Assembly (NCBI RefSeq): GCF_020438995.1
Contig: NZ_JAGQTN010000068.1
Span: 1-64,000, forward strand
DNA: 64,000 nt
From: Gordonia sp. (in: high G+C Gram-positive bacteria)
Lineage (GTDB): Bacteria; Actinomycetota; Actinomycetes; Mycobacteriales; Mycobacteriaceae
Direction of reading: 5' to 3'
A program made the translations under genes and the position numbers. The notes below the pieces were generated by a model. It was not told the origin of the DNA. It did not search any database and saw only the letters and a program-made list of their open reading frames with translations. Positions 1 to 8,088 of this stretch are shown here, in pieces (position 1 is the stretch's first letter; each line of letters starts with the position of its first letter).

Positions 1-279
1 CGAAACCCCGCCCACCCGAACGGACCTCGGGAACACCGGCACGCCCAACACCACTAAACAGCTTGCACAACAGTCAAATTCGGAGCCAAACCCGATACGC
101 CACCACTACTCGCGGATCTAGGTCAGAGCGCGGTTCCGTCAGCTGACGACTTCCGCTGCCGCCGTAGCCATAGCGACCCGGAAAATCCACGCGCTCAATT
201 GCACGTGGCAGGTCCCCGATAGTCGGTCCAGGCCGTTGTAGAGCCAGTTCCTACAGGTGAGTGAATCCAGCTGCGATAC
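1..279. other. Non-coding flank downstream of cluster 1
   Basis: No convincing gene is seen here on either strand. The only structure noticed is a perfect 12-bp palindrome, CGTCAGCTGACG, at 137-148, which could be an operator or chance. The stretch lies downstream of the VWA gene in the direction of transcription. Confidence 0.5.
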
Positions 280-327
280 TCAATCGACCTGCCCTTTCCT
301 CATGCCGATAGGATTCTTACATTTCAT
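280..327 (-). CDS. Possible 15-residue leader-like peptide
   Basis: A 15-codon ORF reads MKCKNPIGMRKGQVD and is preceded by an ideal Shine-Dalgarno sequence, AGGAGGT (335-341), seven bases before the ATG. It begins 33 bp after the stop of the VWA gene, on the same strand, so it could be the last cistron of cluster 1 or the start of a decayed gene. The peptide matches nothing known to me. The strong ribosome site is the only reason for listing it. Confidence 0.3.
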   Translation of the reverse strand: MKCKNPIGMRKGQVD

Positions 328-360
328 CTGAGATACCTCCTATTGTTATGCATCCGTCAA

Positions 361-981
361 CTATCGTGTCACTCGTTTGAGGCCGGAGGACATGTCGGCG
401 ATCGCGTCGGCGATCCTGCCCTGTTCCGCGGTCCGGGGTGCGTCGGCCGCGTTCGCTTCTGAGGAGATCACCGCCAGCATCTCCGCGCTGCCAAGGCCCA
501 GACCACAGGTGATGATGCGAATGTCTTCCGCTCGCAGCTCGGCGGCAACGCGTATCGCGGCTGCCGGATCGCCGAGGTCACCGTCACCGAATATCGCGAT
601 CACCCGGTCGCCGGCGTTCTGCGCCATAAGCATGTCTCGCGCTTCGCGTAGCGCGGGAACCACTCCGTTCCCTCCGCCCGCGCACGAATCCGCGATGAGT
701 CGGCGAGCGTCCTGACCGTCACGACTGATGGCGGCGCGGCCCTCGACTTGCGTCGTCCACAGCAGGGCCCCGACCGAATAGCCGTCTTCGATTGCTTCGT
801 CGAAGAACCTGCGGCAACCTTCCTTCGCCTCCGACAATCTGCTCCCCGACATCGAGCCGCTGACGTCCAGGGCAAGGACAACCGACCCGCTCAAGCTCGC
901 CTGCAACCGTTCGAGGTTCGTTCCGGGTGGTGTCTCGGTTACCGGCTGAGATTCGAATCGCTTCTTGGTCCAGGTGGCCAT
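361..981 (-). CDS. von Willebrand factor A (VWA) domain protein, last full gene of cluster 1
   Basis: A 206-residue cytoplasmic protein made of essentially one VWA domain. The metal-ion-dependent adhesion site starts with DVSGS at about residues 39-43, with a following acidic FGDGDLGD segment, so metal-dependent protein binding is expected. No signal peptide or membrane segment is seen. The frame opens at a TTG at 990 overlapping the stop of the upstream Hsp70, but GAGGAG (991-996) sits nine bases before ATG 981, so 981 is the better start. VWA proteins coupled to NTPases and GTPases recur in bacterial conflict systems, where they are thought to act as adaptors or sensors. Its role here is inferred from that context. 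Confidence 0.85.
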   Translation of the reverse strand: MATWTKKRFESQPVTETPPGTNLERLQASLSGSVVLALDVSGSMSGSRLSEAKEGCRRFFDEAIEDGYSVGALLWTTQVEGRAAISRDGQDARRLIADSCAGGGNGVVPALREARDMLMAQNAGDRVIAIFGDGDLGDPAAAIRVAAELRAEDIRIITCGLGLGSAEMLAVISSEANAADAPRTAEQGRIADAIADMSSGLKRVTR

Positions 982-986
982 GACGG

Positions 987-2525
987 TCAACTCCTCAATG
1001 CCAGGCCGGCGACGGCGTTACGCTGCTGCTGCACTTCCGCGTTGTCGAGTGTGCCCTCGATGAATGCCTGCATTTCCAGCTCGTGGTTCTTGAAGTCCGA
1101 TGCCTTCACCGATATCCGTCCGTCCGCGGCGACCGATACCAGCAGATAGATTTCCGATCCGGCTTTGACTTTTCGCATACCCGACACTTCGCAGTCGAAG
1201 ACCATTCGATTGTCGGCCGCATTGTCGCTCTCGACCGCACCGGCCTGCTCGTACAGCTGAATGCGGGCCTTCTCCTGGCCGTCGAAGATCGCGGACACGG
1301 TGAACTTGGCGTCGACGATCGGAAGCGGGGTGTTGGCCCGGAGTACATGCTGCACGTAAGGCTCCTCACGCCACGGGGTGCGGCTCGAGTAGATGAGTAC
1401 GCCAATTGACCGGGGCAAAACGGAGGTGATGCGTTCACCGGCCCCGAGGAGACGGCGTTGCGATCCTGCGCTCACCAGTTTGGCCGCCAGCGTTGCCGCA
1501 CCTTTGGCGACGATCTTGTCCGGGTCGTTGATCATGACGGGAACGTTGAGCATGTTCGCCAGTTCCTCCCTGATCATCGGAAGTCGGGTCGATCCACCGA
1601 CCAGAAGAATCCGGGCCACCGTAGGTGCGCCAAGCCGCTGCGCGGCCTGGACCACTCGTTCCACCGATGCGTGACATTGCAGGACGAGATCGCGGGATGC
1701 GGCCTCGAACTCGGGTCGCGTCATCGTGATACTGAATCGTTTGGGACCGAATTTCAAACGGGCCGTGGCGGATTCCTTGACACTCAACTCTCGTTTGACC
1801 CGTTCGGCCTCCGATTCCACCAGTGCCACGAACTCGTCGTCGTACCGGCAGTCATCGATATCATCGACTACTGCCTCGATCTTGTCCCACATGAGTGCGG
1901 TCATCCGGCGGTCCCAGTCGAGGCCGCCGAGCTGCGACTCGCCGTCAACCGCCCACACACGCGGCGCACCGCCAGGTGTCGCAGCCACTACCGCGACATC
2001 GAACGTCCCGCCACCAAGGTCGAAAACCAATGATGATCCCGCACTGTCGGCGGCACCGTACGCGTACGCGGCTGCCACCGGTTCGGCAAGAAGTTCCAGA
2101 CATTTCACGCCGGCAATCTCGGCCGCCGCGAACGTCGCCTCCTTCTCCGCGACACCGAAGTAGGCGGGCACGGTGATGACCAGTTCGAGGCTGTCGGTTC
2201 CCGTCCGCAATTGCTGCGCGGCATCCTCCGCCAGTCGCCGCAGGATGATCGCCGAAATGGACTCGGGTGTGTAGGACACTCCGCCATATTCCTGCGGATA
2301 GTCCTTGCCCATGTAGCGTTTGATTCCCACGACAACATTATCGGGGTCGTCGGCCATCTGCTTCTTGGCGTCTGCGCCGACCGATACGGCACTACCTGAG
2401 AAGTGAACAACGGATGGGGTTAGCTCGTTGCCTTCCGGTGTCTCGACAAGCTCCAGGTCACCGTTCGGCTGCACCGCGAAGACACACGAATAGGTGGTAC
2501 CCAGGTCGATTCCGATAGCGGGCAT
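987..2525 (-). CDS. Hsp70-family chaperone lacking the lid (second copy of cluster 1)
   Basis: A 512-residue Hsp70 homologue. The actin-like ATPase domain shows the first phosphate motif IDLGTTYS near residue 5, VPAYF at 119, DLGGGTFD at 169-176 and a VGGSTRLP adenosine-site motif. A beta-type substrate-binding region follows (about 385-490), but the protein then ends. Housekeeping DnaK is around 610-640 residues and has a helical lid, so this one is lidless. It sits 3 bp after the small membrane gene and overlaps the frame of the VWA gene. It is a paralogue of the Hsp70 at 10776-12380, and the pairing suggests a specialised switch, not a general folding role. No DnaJ gene is present in the window. 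Confidence 0.9.
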   Translation of the reverse strand: MPAIGIDLGTTYSCVFAVQPNGDLELVETPEGNELTPSVVHFSGSAVSVGADAKKQMADDPDNVVVGIKRYMGKDYPQEYGGVSYTPESISAIILRRLAEDAAQQLRTGTDSLELVITVPAYFGVAEKEATFAAAEIAGVKCLELLAEPVAAAYAYGAADSAGSSLVFDLGGGTFDVAVVAATPGGAPRVWAVDGESQLGGLDWDRRMTALMWDKIEAVVDDIDDCRYDDEFVALVESEAERVKRELSVKESATARLKFGPKRFSITMTRPEFEAASRDLVLQCHASVERVVQAAQRLGAPTVARILLVGGSTRLPMIREELANMLNVPVMINDPDKIVAKGAATLAAKLVSAGSQRRLLGAGERITSVLPRSIGVLIYSSRTPWREEPYVQHVLRANTPLPIVDAKFTVSAIFDGQEKARIQLYEQAGAVESDNAADNRMVFDCEVSGMRKVKAGSEIYLLVSVAADGRISVKASDFKNHELEMQAFIEGTLDNAEVQQQRNAVAGLALRS

Positions 2526-2528
2526 GGG

Positions 2529-2735
2529 TCAGCTCCAGGGGAAGGGGATCAGATTGGCGAGTTGGTAGTGAATATCCTGCGCCCAGATCCACCAGTCGTC
2601 GAAAAGTTGCTCACCACGACCATCGTTTACCAAGTACAGGGTCAGCCACATGGCGAAGATCGCAACGAGCGAAACGTGTATGGCACTCCAGATGTAGCGA
2701 AACGTCCAGTAAATGCGGGGAATACCGTGAAGCAT
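2529..2735 (-). CDS. Small single-pass membrane protein
   Basis: A 68-residue protein, rich in Trp and Tyr, with one hydrophobic segment at about residues 16-36 and a short polar tail ending in IPFPWS. It is not recognised as a named family. It lies 6 bp after the membrane-anchored GTPase and 3 bp before the second Hsp70 gene, so it is almost surely co-transcribed and may help place the GTPase or Hsp70 at the membrane. The operon position and lack of gaps support it as a real gene. Function unknown. Confidence 0.65.
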   Translation of the reverse strand: MLHGIPRIYWTFRYIWSAIHVSLVAIFAMWLTLYLVNDGRGEQLFDDWWIWAQDIHYQLANLIPFPWS

Positions 2736-2741
2736 GGGTCT

Positions 2742-4463
2742 CTACCTCTTTGCCGGCTGCGGGGACGGAGCAACTATGGGCATCTTTGTGTTGGATACGT
2801 CCAAGACCCACTGCAATACTCGGACCGGGCTACACGGGTTTGCGGCGTCCAACTGTCCCATCGAGTCGACCACGAAGTATTCGACTTTGTCGAAGTCGTC
2901 CTCGATGCGGCGGACGAATCCGTCCTCATCGCTATTGTTGAGCCACTGCCGTATTCCAGTGGAGTCACCGGGCGTCAGGCCGTAACCTGCCCGGAGGGTG
3001 CTGAGCATATCGTATTTGGTTAAGACCACCGCTAACGATTTGCGTCGTAAGTTGACATTCTCGGAGCGAAGCCGGTCGACGACGGTGGCGTAGGCGTCTT
3101 CCTGATCTCGATCGGTAATTTCGACCTTACGATTGATACGCATTCTCCGAGCTCCCTCATTAACCGCACCGAATGCGAGTGGATCAATAACCAGAACCAG
3201 CACTTCGGAACTGTCCATATATGCAAGGCTCTGCGTGTTGTCCATGCTCTTGAATGCCTCACCGGAGACATCCATCATCTGCAATTCGACGACCCGCTCA
3301 CCAACCGTGAGCTTGAATGGCAGCCCCTCAGGTCTGTTCGAGTTTGGCGTCTGCCACGTGTTCTGCATCGTGTTCATTGTGTCGCGAGCGACCTCGATGA
3401 ATTCGGTGGCTCGTTGGGTCAGTGGCTCGATCGCTCCGCCATGTGCCACGAGATGGGCCTCTGCCGCCGCAGTCCCGGCGACGAACATGCGTGTCTTGCC
3501 CGCGTTGGAGGTGCCGATCACCGGGATCTGAATGGTTCGCCGGGTTCCGGCTCCCTCCGTCATTGCATTGTTGCAGTATGGGCAGAATGCCTCCAATGTC
3601 TTGGCGGCACGGCCCACGGTCGTCGGCAACGCTTGGCCGCAATTGCAGCGACGCTGGATCATGCCGAGCGGCCCGGGCGAGATATCGCGATGCATGGTCG
3701 CACATCCGGGTCCGTTGCATCGGTAACTGGGGGTCTCGGTGACCTCATAACATGTCGGGCACTTGAGCGAGGCCTTTCTACGCTTGCGCTCACCCTTTTC
3801 GATCCACCTGTAGGTGGTCACCCACACAACCTGGACGAGATAGGTGATCCCGCCCACGAGCAGCATCACGACCAGCCAGATCCCGATCGATACCCACACC
3901 GCACCGAAGAAGCCAGCTGTGGGGACCCCGGCGACGGTCAGCCACAGGAGGCCCGGAATCTCGGTCAGGACTCGCAGCATCGTCTGACCGCGCTTCTTCG
4001 AAGCGCCTCCAGGCCCTGCCGGTGATGAGGCCGATTTTGGTTCGACAAATCGCCGCGGGCTGATCCCCTGCCACACCGCGCCGATCAGGTGGCGTGTCTC
4101 CGCCGTCACCGCCAGCGCGTCGAGTCGGGCCTGGTACGGGTTGTATACCGGCCAGGCGTTATCCCACCCGAAGTGCTTCTGCATTCCACGGGCAGGAATT
4201 TTCATTACCTTATTGGCGACGACTTTACCCGGGTCTGCGATCGCAGGCTTGACTGATGCCTTTCCACTTAGCACGCGGAGGGGAATGAGGAGGCCGGCGA
4301 CAAGACCGACTACAACCGATACCGCGAACGCGATGATCCAGTAGAGGACCAAATATGCCAGCACTCGCATGAGCACTGCGACCGCGACCCATATCGCGAA
4401 GATGGCCGCGGCTATCCCTGCGACCACCATCGCGAAGAACCCAAGGCCGTCACCACCATCCAT
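2742..4463 (-). CDS. Membrane-anchored TRAFAC-type GTPase with zinc ribbons (double-GTPase-like)
   Basis: A 573-residue protein. The N-terminus has two closely spaced hydrophobic segments (about 9-35 and 38-62), and another hydrophobic stretch lies at 170-215. Next comes a cysteine-rich, zinc-ribbon-like part (CPTC at 235, paired cysteines at 249/254 and 273/275, CPYC at 294). The C-terminal half is a P-loop GTPase: Walker A GTSNAGKT at 317-324, switch motif DVSG at 398-401, and base-specificity motif TKYD at 482-485. This matches what annotation pipelines call TRAFAC clade GTPase domain proteins (DO-GTPase families) found with GAP1 proteins. It follows the GAP1 gene by 2 bp. Assignment to a subfamily is by motif reading only. 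Confidence 0.8.
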   Translation of the reverse strand: MDGGDGLGFFAMVVAGIAAAIFAIWVAVAVLMRVLAYLVLYWIIAFAVSVVVGLVAGLLIPLRVLSGKASVKPAIADPGKVVANKVMKIPARGMQKHFGWDNAWPVYNPYQARLDALAVTAETRHLIGAVWQGISPRRFVEPKSASSPAGPGGASKKRGQTMLRVLTEIPGLLWLTVAGVPTAGFFGAVWVSIGIWLVVMLLVGGITYLVQVVWVTTYRWIEKGERKRRKASLKCPTCYEVTETPSYRCNGPGCATMHRDISPGPLGMIQRRCNCGQALPTTVGRAAKTLEAFCPYCNNAMTEGAGTRRTIQIPVIGTSNAGKTRMFVAGTAAAEAHLVAHGGAIEPLTQRATEFIEVARDTMNTMQNTWQTPNSNRPEGLPFKLTVGERVVELQMMDVSGEAFKSMDNTQSLAYMDSSEVLVLVIDPLAFGAVNEGARRMRINRKVEITDRDQEDAYATVVDRLRSENVNLRRKSLAVVLTKYDMLSTLRAGYGLTPGDSTGIRQWLNNSDEDGFVRRIEDDFDKVEYFVVDSMGQLDAANPCSPVRVLQWVLDVSNTKMPIVAPSPQPAKR

Positions 4464-4465
4464 GG

Positions 4466-6883
4466 TCAGTCTTCCTTTCCGAGGAGTCGTTTACTGCCGC
4501 GGACAAGATTCCGCGTCATTCTGCCCTTCTTCTTCTGGGCGGAGAACTCGTCCCACTCTTCGAGAATTTTGGGATCCAACTTCCTGCGGAACGAATCGAC
4601 GGTAGATCGACCTTCTCGACTGTCGGCAACTCCCGTCAGGAATTCTGCGGCGGAACGCTTCTGCTTGCCCGTACCGTCGGCCAACAGATCCATTGCCTGG
4701 GTGAACGCGTATCTCCTATGACCAGAATCTCGTCCCTCGAAGAGCCTACGGAGGTGGTGCACCATCGCGGGTACTGCGATGGTGTCCGCCGAACTGGTCA
4801 GATCTCGCACACCCTGAGCATCGGATGCCTCAATAAGCAATTCACCGATCTCCGGTATGAACAACGGGCCGAGGTCATTCAGGTACTTCGCGAAGTCCCG
4901 CAGTGCGCTGTTTCTCTGACTATCAATGCTCTTATAGGCGTCCAGACGTGCGGTATGCAGCCAACTGATATCGTTCGCGAGTTGTTCCATTTTGGGATCA
5001 AGGATTGGTCGACGCGCCTGACAGAGTGTGACTAGTGCCGCTGATATCGGCCGGTACTGCGCTGCTTCCGCCGGCGGCAGCCGCAGTCCGTCCTCAATAT
5101 TGTCGGACAGCCACTGGCCCATCTCCGGCCCGATCTGTCCGCTGTACTTGATCCAGTCCGCGACGAGTTGAGCGTTCTTCGGGAGTACAACGCCGGAGAG
5201 GATCAGACCCCATGCTTCTGGCGGATAGTCACCGCCACGAGCAGCATGCAGTAACGAGAGACGATCGTCGGGACTTCGCCTTCCGAGTGCCGCCGCCGCG
5301 AGCCAGCATGCGAGAGCACCACCTGATGGTGCCGCCCAGTCCCAGCGTCCCTCGATGACATCCGCAGTGGCTTGGGCGTTATCGGCCGCCAGCAGCTTGG
5401 TCAAATCGGCGAAGGTTGCCGATCGGATTTCGCGGCCAAACGCATAGTCCCGTGACTGATCGAGAAGGTCCGGGTTTCGTACGCACAGGTCGGCGAACCG
5501 GTTGATGGCCGTCGCGACCTGCCCTGGCGGTACCTGAACGCCAATAATGCCAGCAATAGTGAAGGTATCCGCCAGCGCGTCCGTCGGGGCAATTGACAAT
5601 AGACGAACAAGGACCTGCGTGACGCGACTATGCGCAGTAGAACCGGGAGGTGTACGGTCGGCGGGCAGCACTGCCGAAACGCTCGTATGGGACCAGGGCA
5701 CGACGAGCTGCGGTTGACGCTGGAAGCACTCGGTCGACCATTCCAGGAACTGCACGCCGTGGTCGGCGGCTTCGGAGTCGAGTAGCCGCCAGCCGGCTTC
5801 GGCGGCCCGCTCGGCCGATCCTCCATCAGTGAGCGGAGCACCGGTGGCGGCGCTGAGCAGTTCATCCGCGTACATCACGATGTCGTCGCTGATGTCGCTC
5901 GCGGATGCCTGCGCAAGGACTTCCAGCGCTGTGTCCCTGTCGGCGACCTTGTCGGCCGAGCCTCCCAGGTAGACGATCTGCGACGCATAGGTCGCAGCTG
6001 ACGGTCCGACCACCGGCTCCCACGATCGAGCGAGCGATACAGCCGCGAGTGCATCGTCCGGGTCCAGGTTGAGAAACCATTCCGACTGTTGAACCGCCGA
6101 CGATGAGGCTTCAATGGGACTGTGATCTCGCTTGATCAGGTCAAAGATATTGTACGGAGTGCCCGGCGCAATCGAGGGCGCCGTACCGAACACGGGATCG
6201 GTGGCCACAATGTTCACGTTGGCCGGCAGCCAGTCCTTGACGAGTGCCGAGAATGTCACCGACCTGGCGACTTCAGGTTCCAGAAACAGCGTTCCGAGAG
6301 CGATCCATTTCATCACCGTACCGAGATCGTCACCAACGATCACCAGCTTCTTGACCGGTTGACCCAGACTCTGTTCAACCATAGTCAGATATGCCGCGAA
6401 CGACCGGTGCGCCCAGCTGTCAGTCAGCAGAGTCCGTTTGAGCTCCGCCACCTCGAACTCACCATCAATCTCAAGCGGAGTCGCCCAGGCGTCCAGGAGC
6501 TTGCTGCCCGCCTTCTGAATCGTCCACCGTGCGGCACCGAACACCTGGGCCGGACGATAAGGAACGAAGTCGACACCGTCCGAGCTCACCAGAGTCTGCG
6601 TCAGCTGGTTTCCTGGTCGACCGGTGTAGGTGTCCCCGGTGGACTGTCCACGAGAGAGGTAAGAGGCATCCCCGATGACGCGGTAGTGGCACGAGGGGGG
6701 GTGCGTCAGTGGGTCCGGTTGGCGCACCCAGGTGGGATCGACCACATGAATCAGACCCGCGGCCATGATGGCGTGTTCGTGGGTTGGGGTAATACCTGGT
6801 GATGCGCTCTGAAACTGGAATCCGCCCTGACCATGCAATGATTCCTCGGGGGTGCTATCGGTAAAGATTGCTACGTCGAACAT
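4466..6883 (-). CDS. GTPase-associated protein 1 (GAP1-N2-like)
   Basis: An 805-residue protein. The first ~130 residues carry the features I associate with the GAP1-N2 domain: a GFQFQ...SPGI segment near the start and a YTGRPGN motif near residue 85. The middle is a long helical region rich in alanine and leucine, and the C-terminus is basic. No transmembrane segment or enzyme motif is evident. GAP1 proteins are known as constant neighbours of TRAFAC/DO-type GTPases in conflict systems and are thought to couple GTPase state to effectors. Here the gene lies between two such GTPases, 3 bp after one and 2 bp before the other. AAGGAG precedes ATG 6883. Confidence 0.75.
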   Translation of the reverse strand: MFDVAIFTDSTPEESLHGQGGFQFQSASPGITPTHEHAIMAAGLIHVVDPTWVRQPDPLTHPPSCHYRVIGDASYLSRGQSTGDTYTGRPGNQLTQTLVSSDGVDFVPYRPAQVFGAARWTIQKAGSKLLDAWATPLEIDGEFEVAELKRTLLTDSWAHRSFAAYLTMVEQSLGQPVKKLVIVGDDLGTVMKWIALGTLFLEPEVARSVTFSALVKDWLPANVNIVATDPVFGTAPSIAPGTPYNIFDLIKRDHSPIEASSSAVQQSEWFLNLDPDDALAAVSLARSWEPVVGPSAATYASQIVYLGGSADKVADRDTALEVLAQASASDISDDIVMYADELLSAATGAPLTDGGSAERAAEAGWRLLDSEAADHGVQFLEWSTECFQRQPQLVVPWSHTSVSAVLPADRTPPGSTAHSRVTQVLVRLLSIAPTDALADTFTIAGIIGVQVPPGQVATAINRFADLCVRNPDLLDQSRDYAFGREIRSATFADLTKLLAADNAQATADVIEGRWDWAAPSGGALACWLAAAALGRRSPDDRLSLLHAARGGDYPPEAWGLILSGVVLPKNAQLVADWIKYSGQIGPEMGQWLSDNIEDGLRLPPAEAAQYRPISAALVTLCQARRPILDPKMEQLANDISWLHTARLDAYKSIDSQRNSALRDFAKYLNDLGPLFIPEIGELLIEASDAQGVRDLTSSADTIAVPAMVHHLRRLFEGRDSGHRRYAFTQAMDLLADGTGKQKRSAAEFLTGVADSREGRSTVDSFRRKLDPKILEEWDEFSAQKKKGRMTRNLVRGSKRLLGKED

Positions 6884-6886
6884 CGT

Positions 6887-8086
6887 CTAGCTCTCCTTCG
6901 GCAGAAATCCTCTGTCCGCCATCAACCACAGCAAGGGATCGGCAACCCGATGCGGCAGCAAGCCACGGCTGTTGACACGCTTGGTGCCGTATTCGGGCTC
7001 CGCGCCGAGCGCAGATGCACCGAACAGCCGATATTTTTCAAAGTTGGTGTCAAGGAGCCGCAGCAGTGGATCACCGCCCCAGCTGTCAACCATCGCCGCG
7101 ACATGGTCGTGGATGCTGCGAGATTCGGTGTCATCGAAGTAGGGTAATCGCTGGGCCGGACGACGCATCGGATGATCCGGCGGCACATCATCGAAGAACG
7201 CGTCGATCTTCGAGACGACGACCGCCACTGGCTGCTTGATCTTCTTGTTCCTTTTGGTGCGTTCGGCATTCTGCAGGACAGTGATGATCGAACGGAGCAC
7301 TGTCTCCGGCGTGGTTTCCAGACTCGCCGGATCCACGCCTCGTGCAATCGCTTTATCGTGGTTGCCGGGAAATCCGAACGGGTCCAGAAGGAGGATGACC
7401 CCGTTCGTGGCATCAAGGTAGTGTTGTCCGAGTGCGCGATCCTGGGTCGCCAGGTCTTCGCCGGCTGTGTCATAGAACGAGAAGATTGTTGAGACATCGC
7501 GTGATCTGTTGGCCAGACCCTTCTTCGAGTAGCGCCATTCGAATACTGCAGGAATGCTGACTCCGGAAGCGTTGGCCGCGGTCTGAGGGGGCAAGACACC
7601 CGCGGTATCCTCCATTGTCTTGAGCAGATTCTCCAGGTCGGCCGACAGGCCTGACTTCCCACCAGGGGAATCGATCGACGCATTGAACCTACGCGCGATG
7701 GTCGTATAGAGCTCACGCTGCAACACCGCCAAGGTCACGGTCTTTCCAGAGTTACGGACACCAACCAGGCCGAAGAGCGGAGAATCGGAATCAAAGTTCC
7801 GGGGCAGTCGTGAATGACACGCCGGGCACACTCTGATGGCACTGACCGATCCGCAGTTCCCACAGGTTGCCTCGTTACGGCTGAGTTTCTCCTTGCCGTT
7901 GACATCGACGATAACTGGCCGGACCGGCGTGGCATCCCCAAAGCACGCGTTTCGGCGCTTGTCCGGTACTTCCGCGCATGCCGTCTTGCCCGGAGATGGC
8001 CGACCAGAACATCGAACAGCAAGAGCATTTGGATTGATCTTCTCGTAGCAGTATGGGCACGGAGCGGTGCTGTTGAACAGTGCCAT
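6887..8086 (-). CDS. Soluble zinc-ribbon TRAFAC-type GTPase
   Basis: A 399-residue GTPase without membrane segments. An N-terminal zinc-binding part has CPYC (10-13), CGNC (75-78) and CPAC (87-90). The GTPase domain has Walker A GVRNSGKT (109-116), DTAG (206-209) in the switch region, and SKID (292-295) in the NKxD position. Compared with the other GTPase in the operon (2742-4463) it lacks the membrane module but shares the ribbon-plus-GTPase layout, so the two look like soluble and membrane partners. It starts 2 bp after the coiled-coil/Fn3 gene. Family placement (DO-GTPase-type) is inferred from the motifs and the adjacent GAP1 gene. Confidence 0.8.
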   Translation of the reverse strand: MALFNSTAPCPYCYEKINPNALAVRCSGRPSPGKTACAEVPDKRRNACFGDATPVRPVIVDVNGKEKLSRNEATCGNCGSVSAIRVCPACHSRLPRNFDSDSPLFGLVGVRNSGKTVTLAVLQRELYTTIARRFNASIDSPGGKSGLSADLENLLKTMEDTAGVLPPQTAANASGVSIPAVFEWRYSKKGLANRSRDVSTIFSFYDTAGEDLATQDRALGQHYLDATNGVILLLDPFGFPGNHDKAIARGVDPASLETTPETVLRSIITVLQNAERTKRNKKIKQPVAVVVSKIDAFFDDVPPDHPMRRPAQRLPYFDDTESRSIHDHVAAMVDSWGGDPLLRLLDTNFEKYRLFGASALGAEPEYGTKRVNSRGLLPHRVADPLLWLMADRGFLPKES

Positions 8087-8088
8087 CG

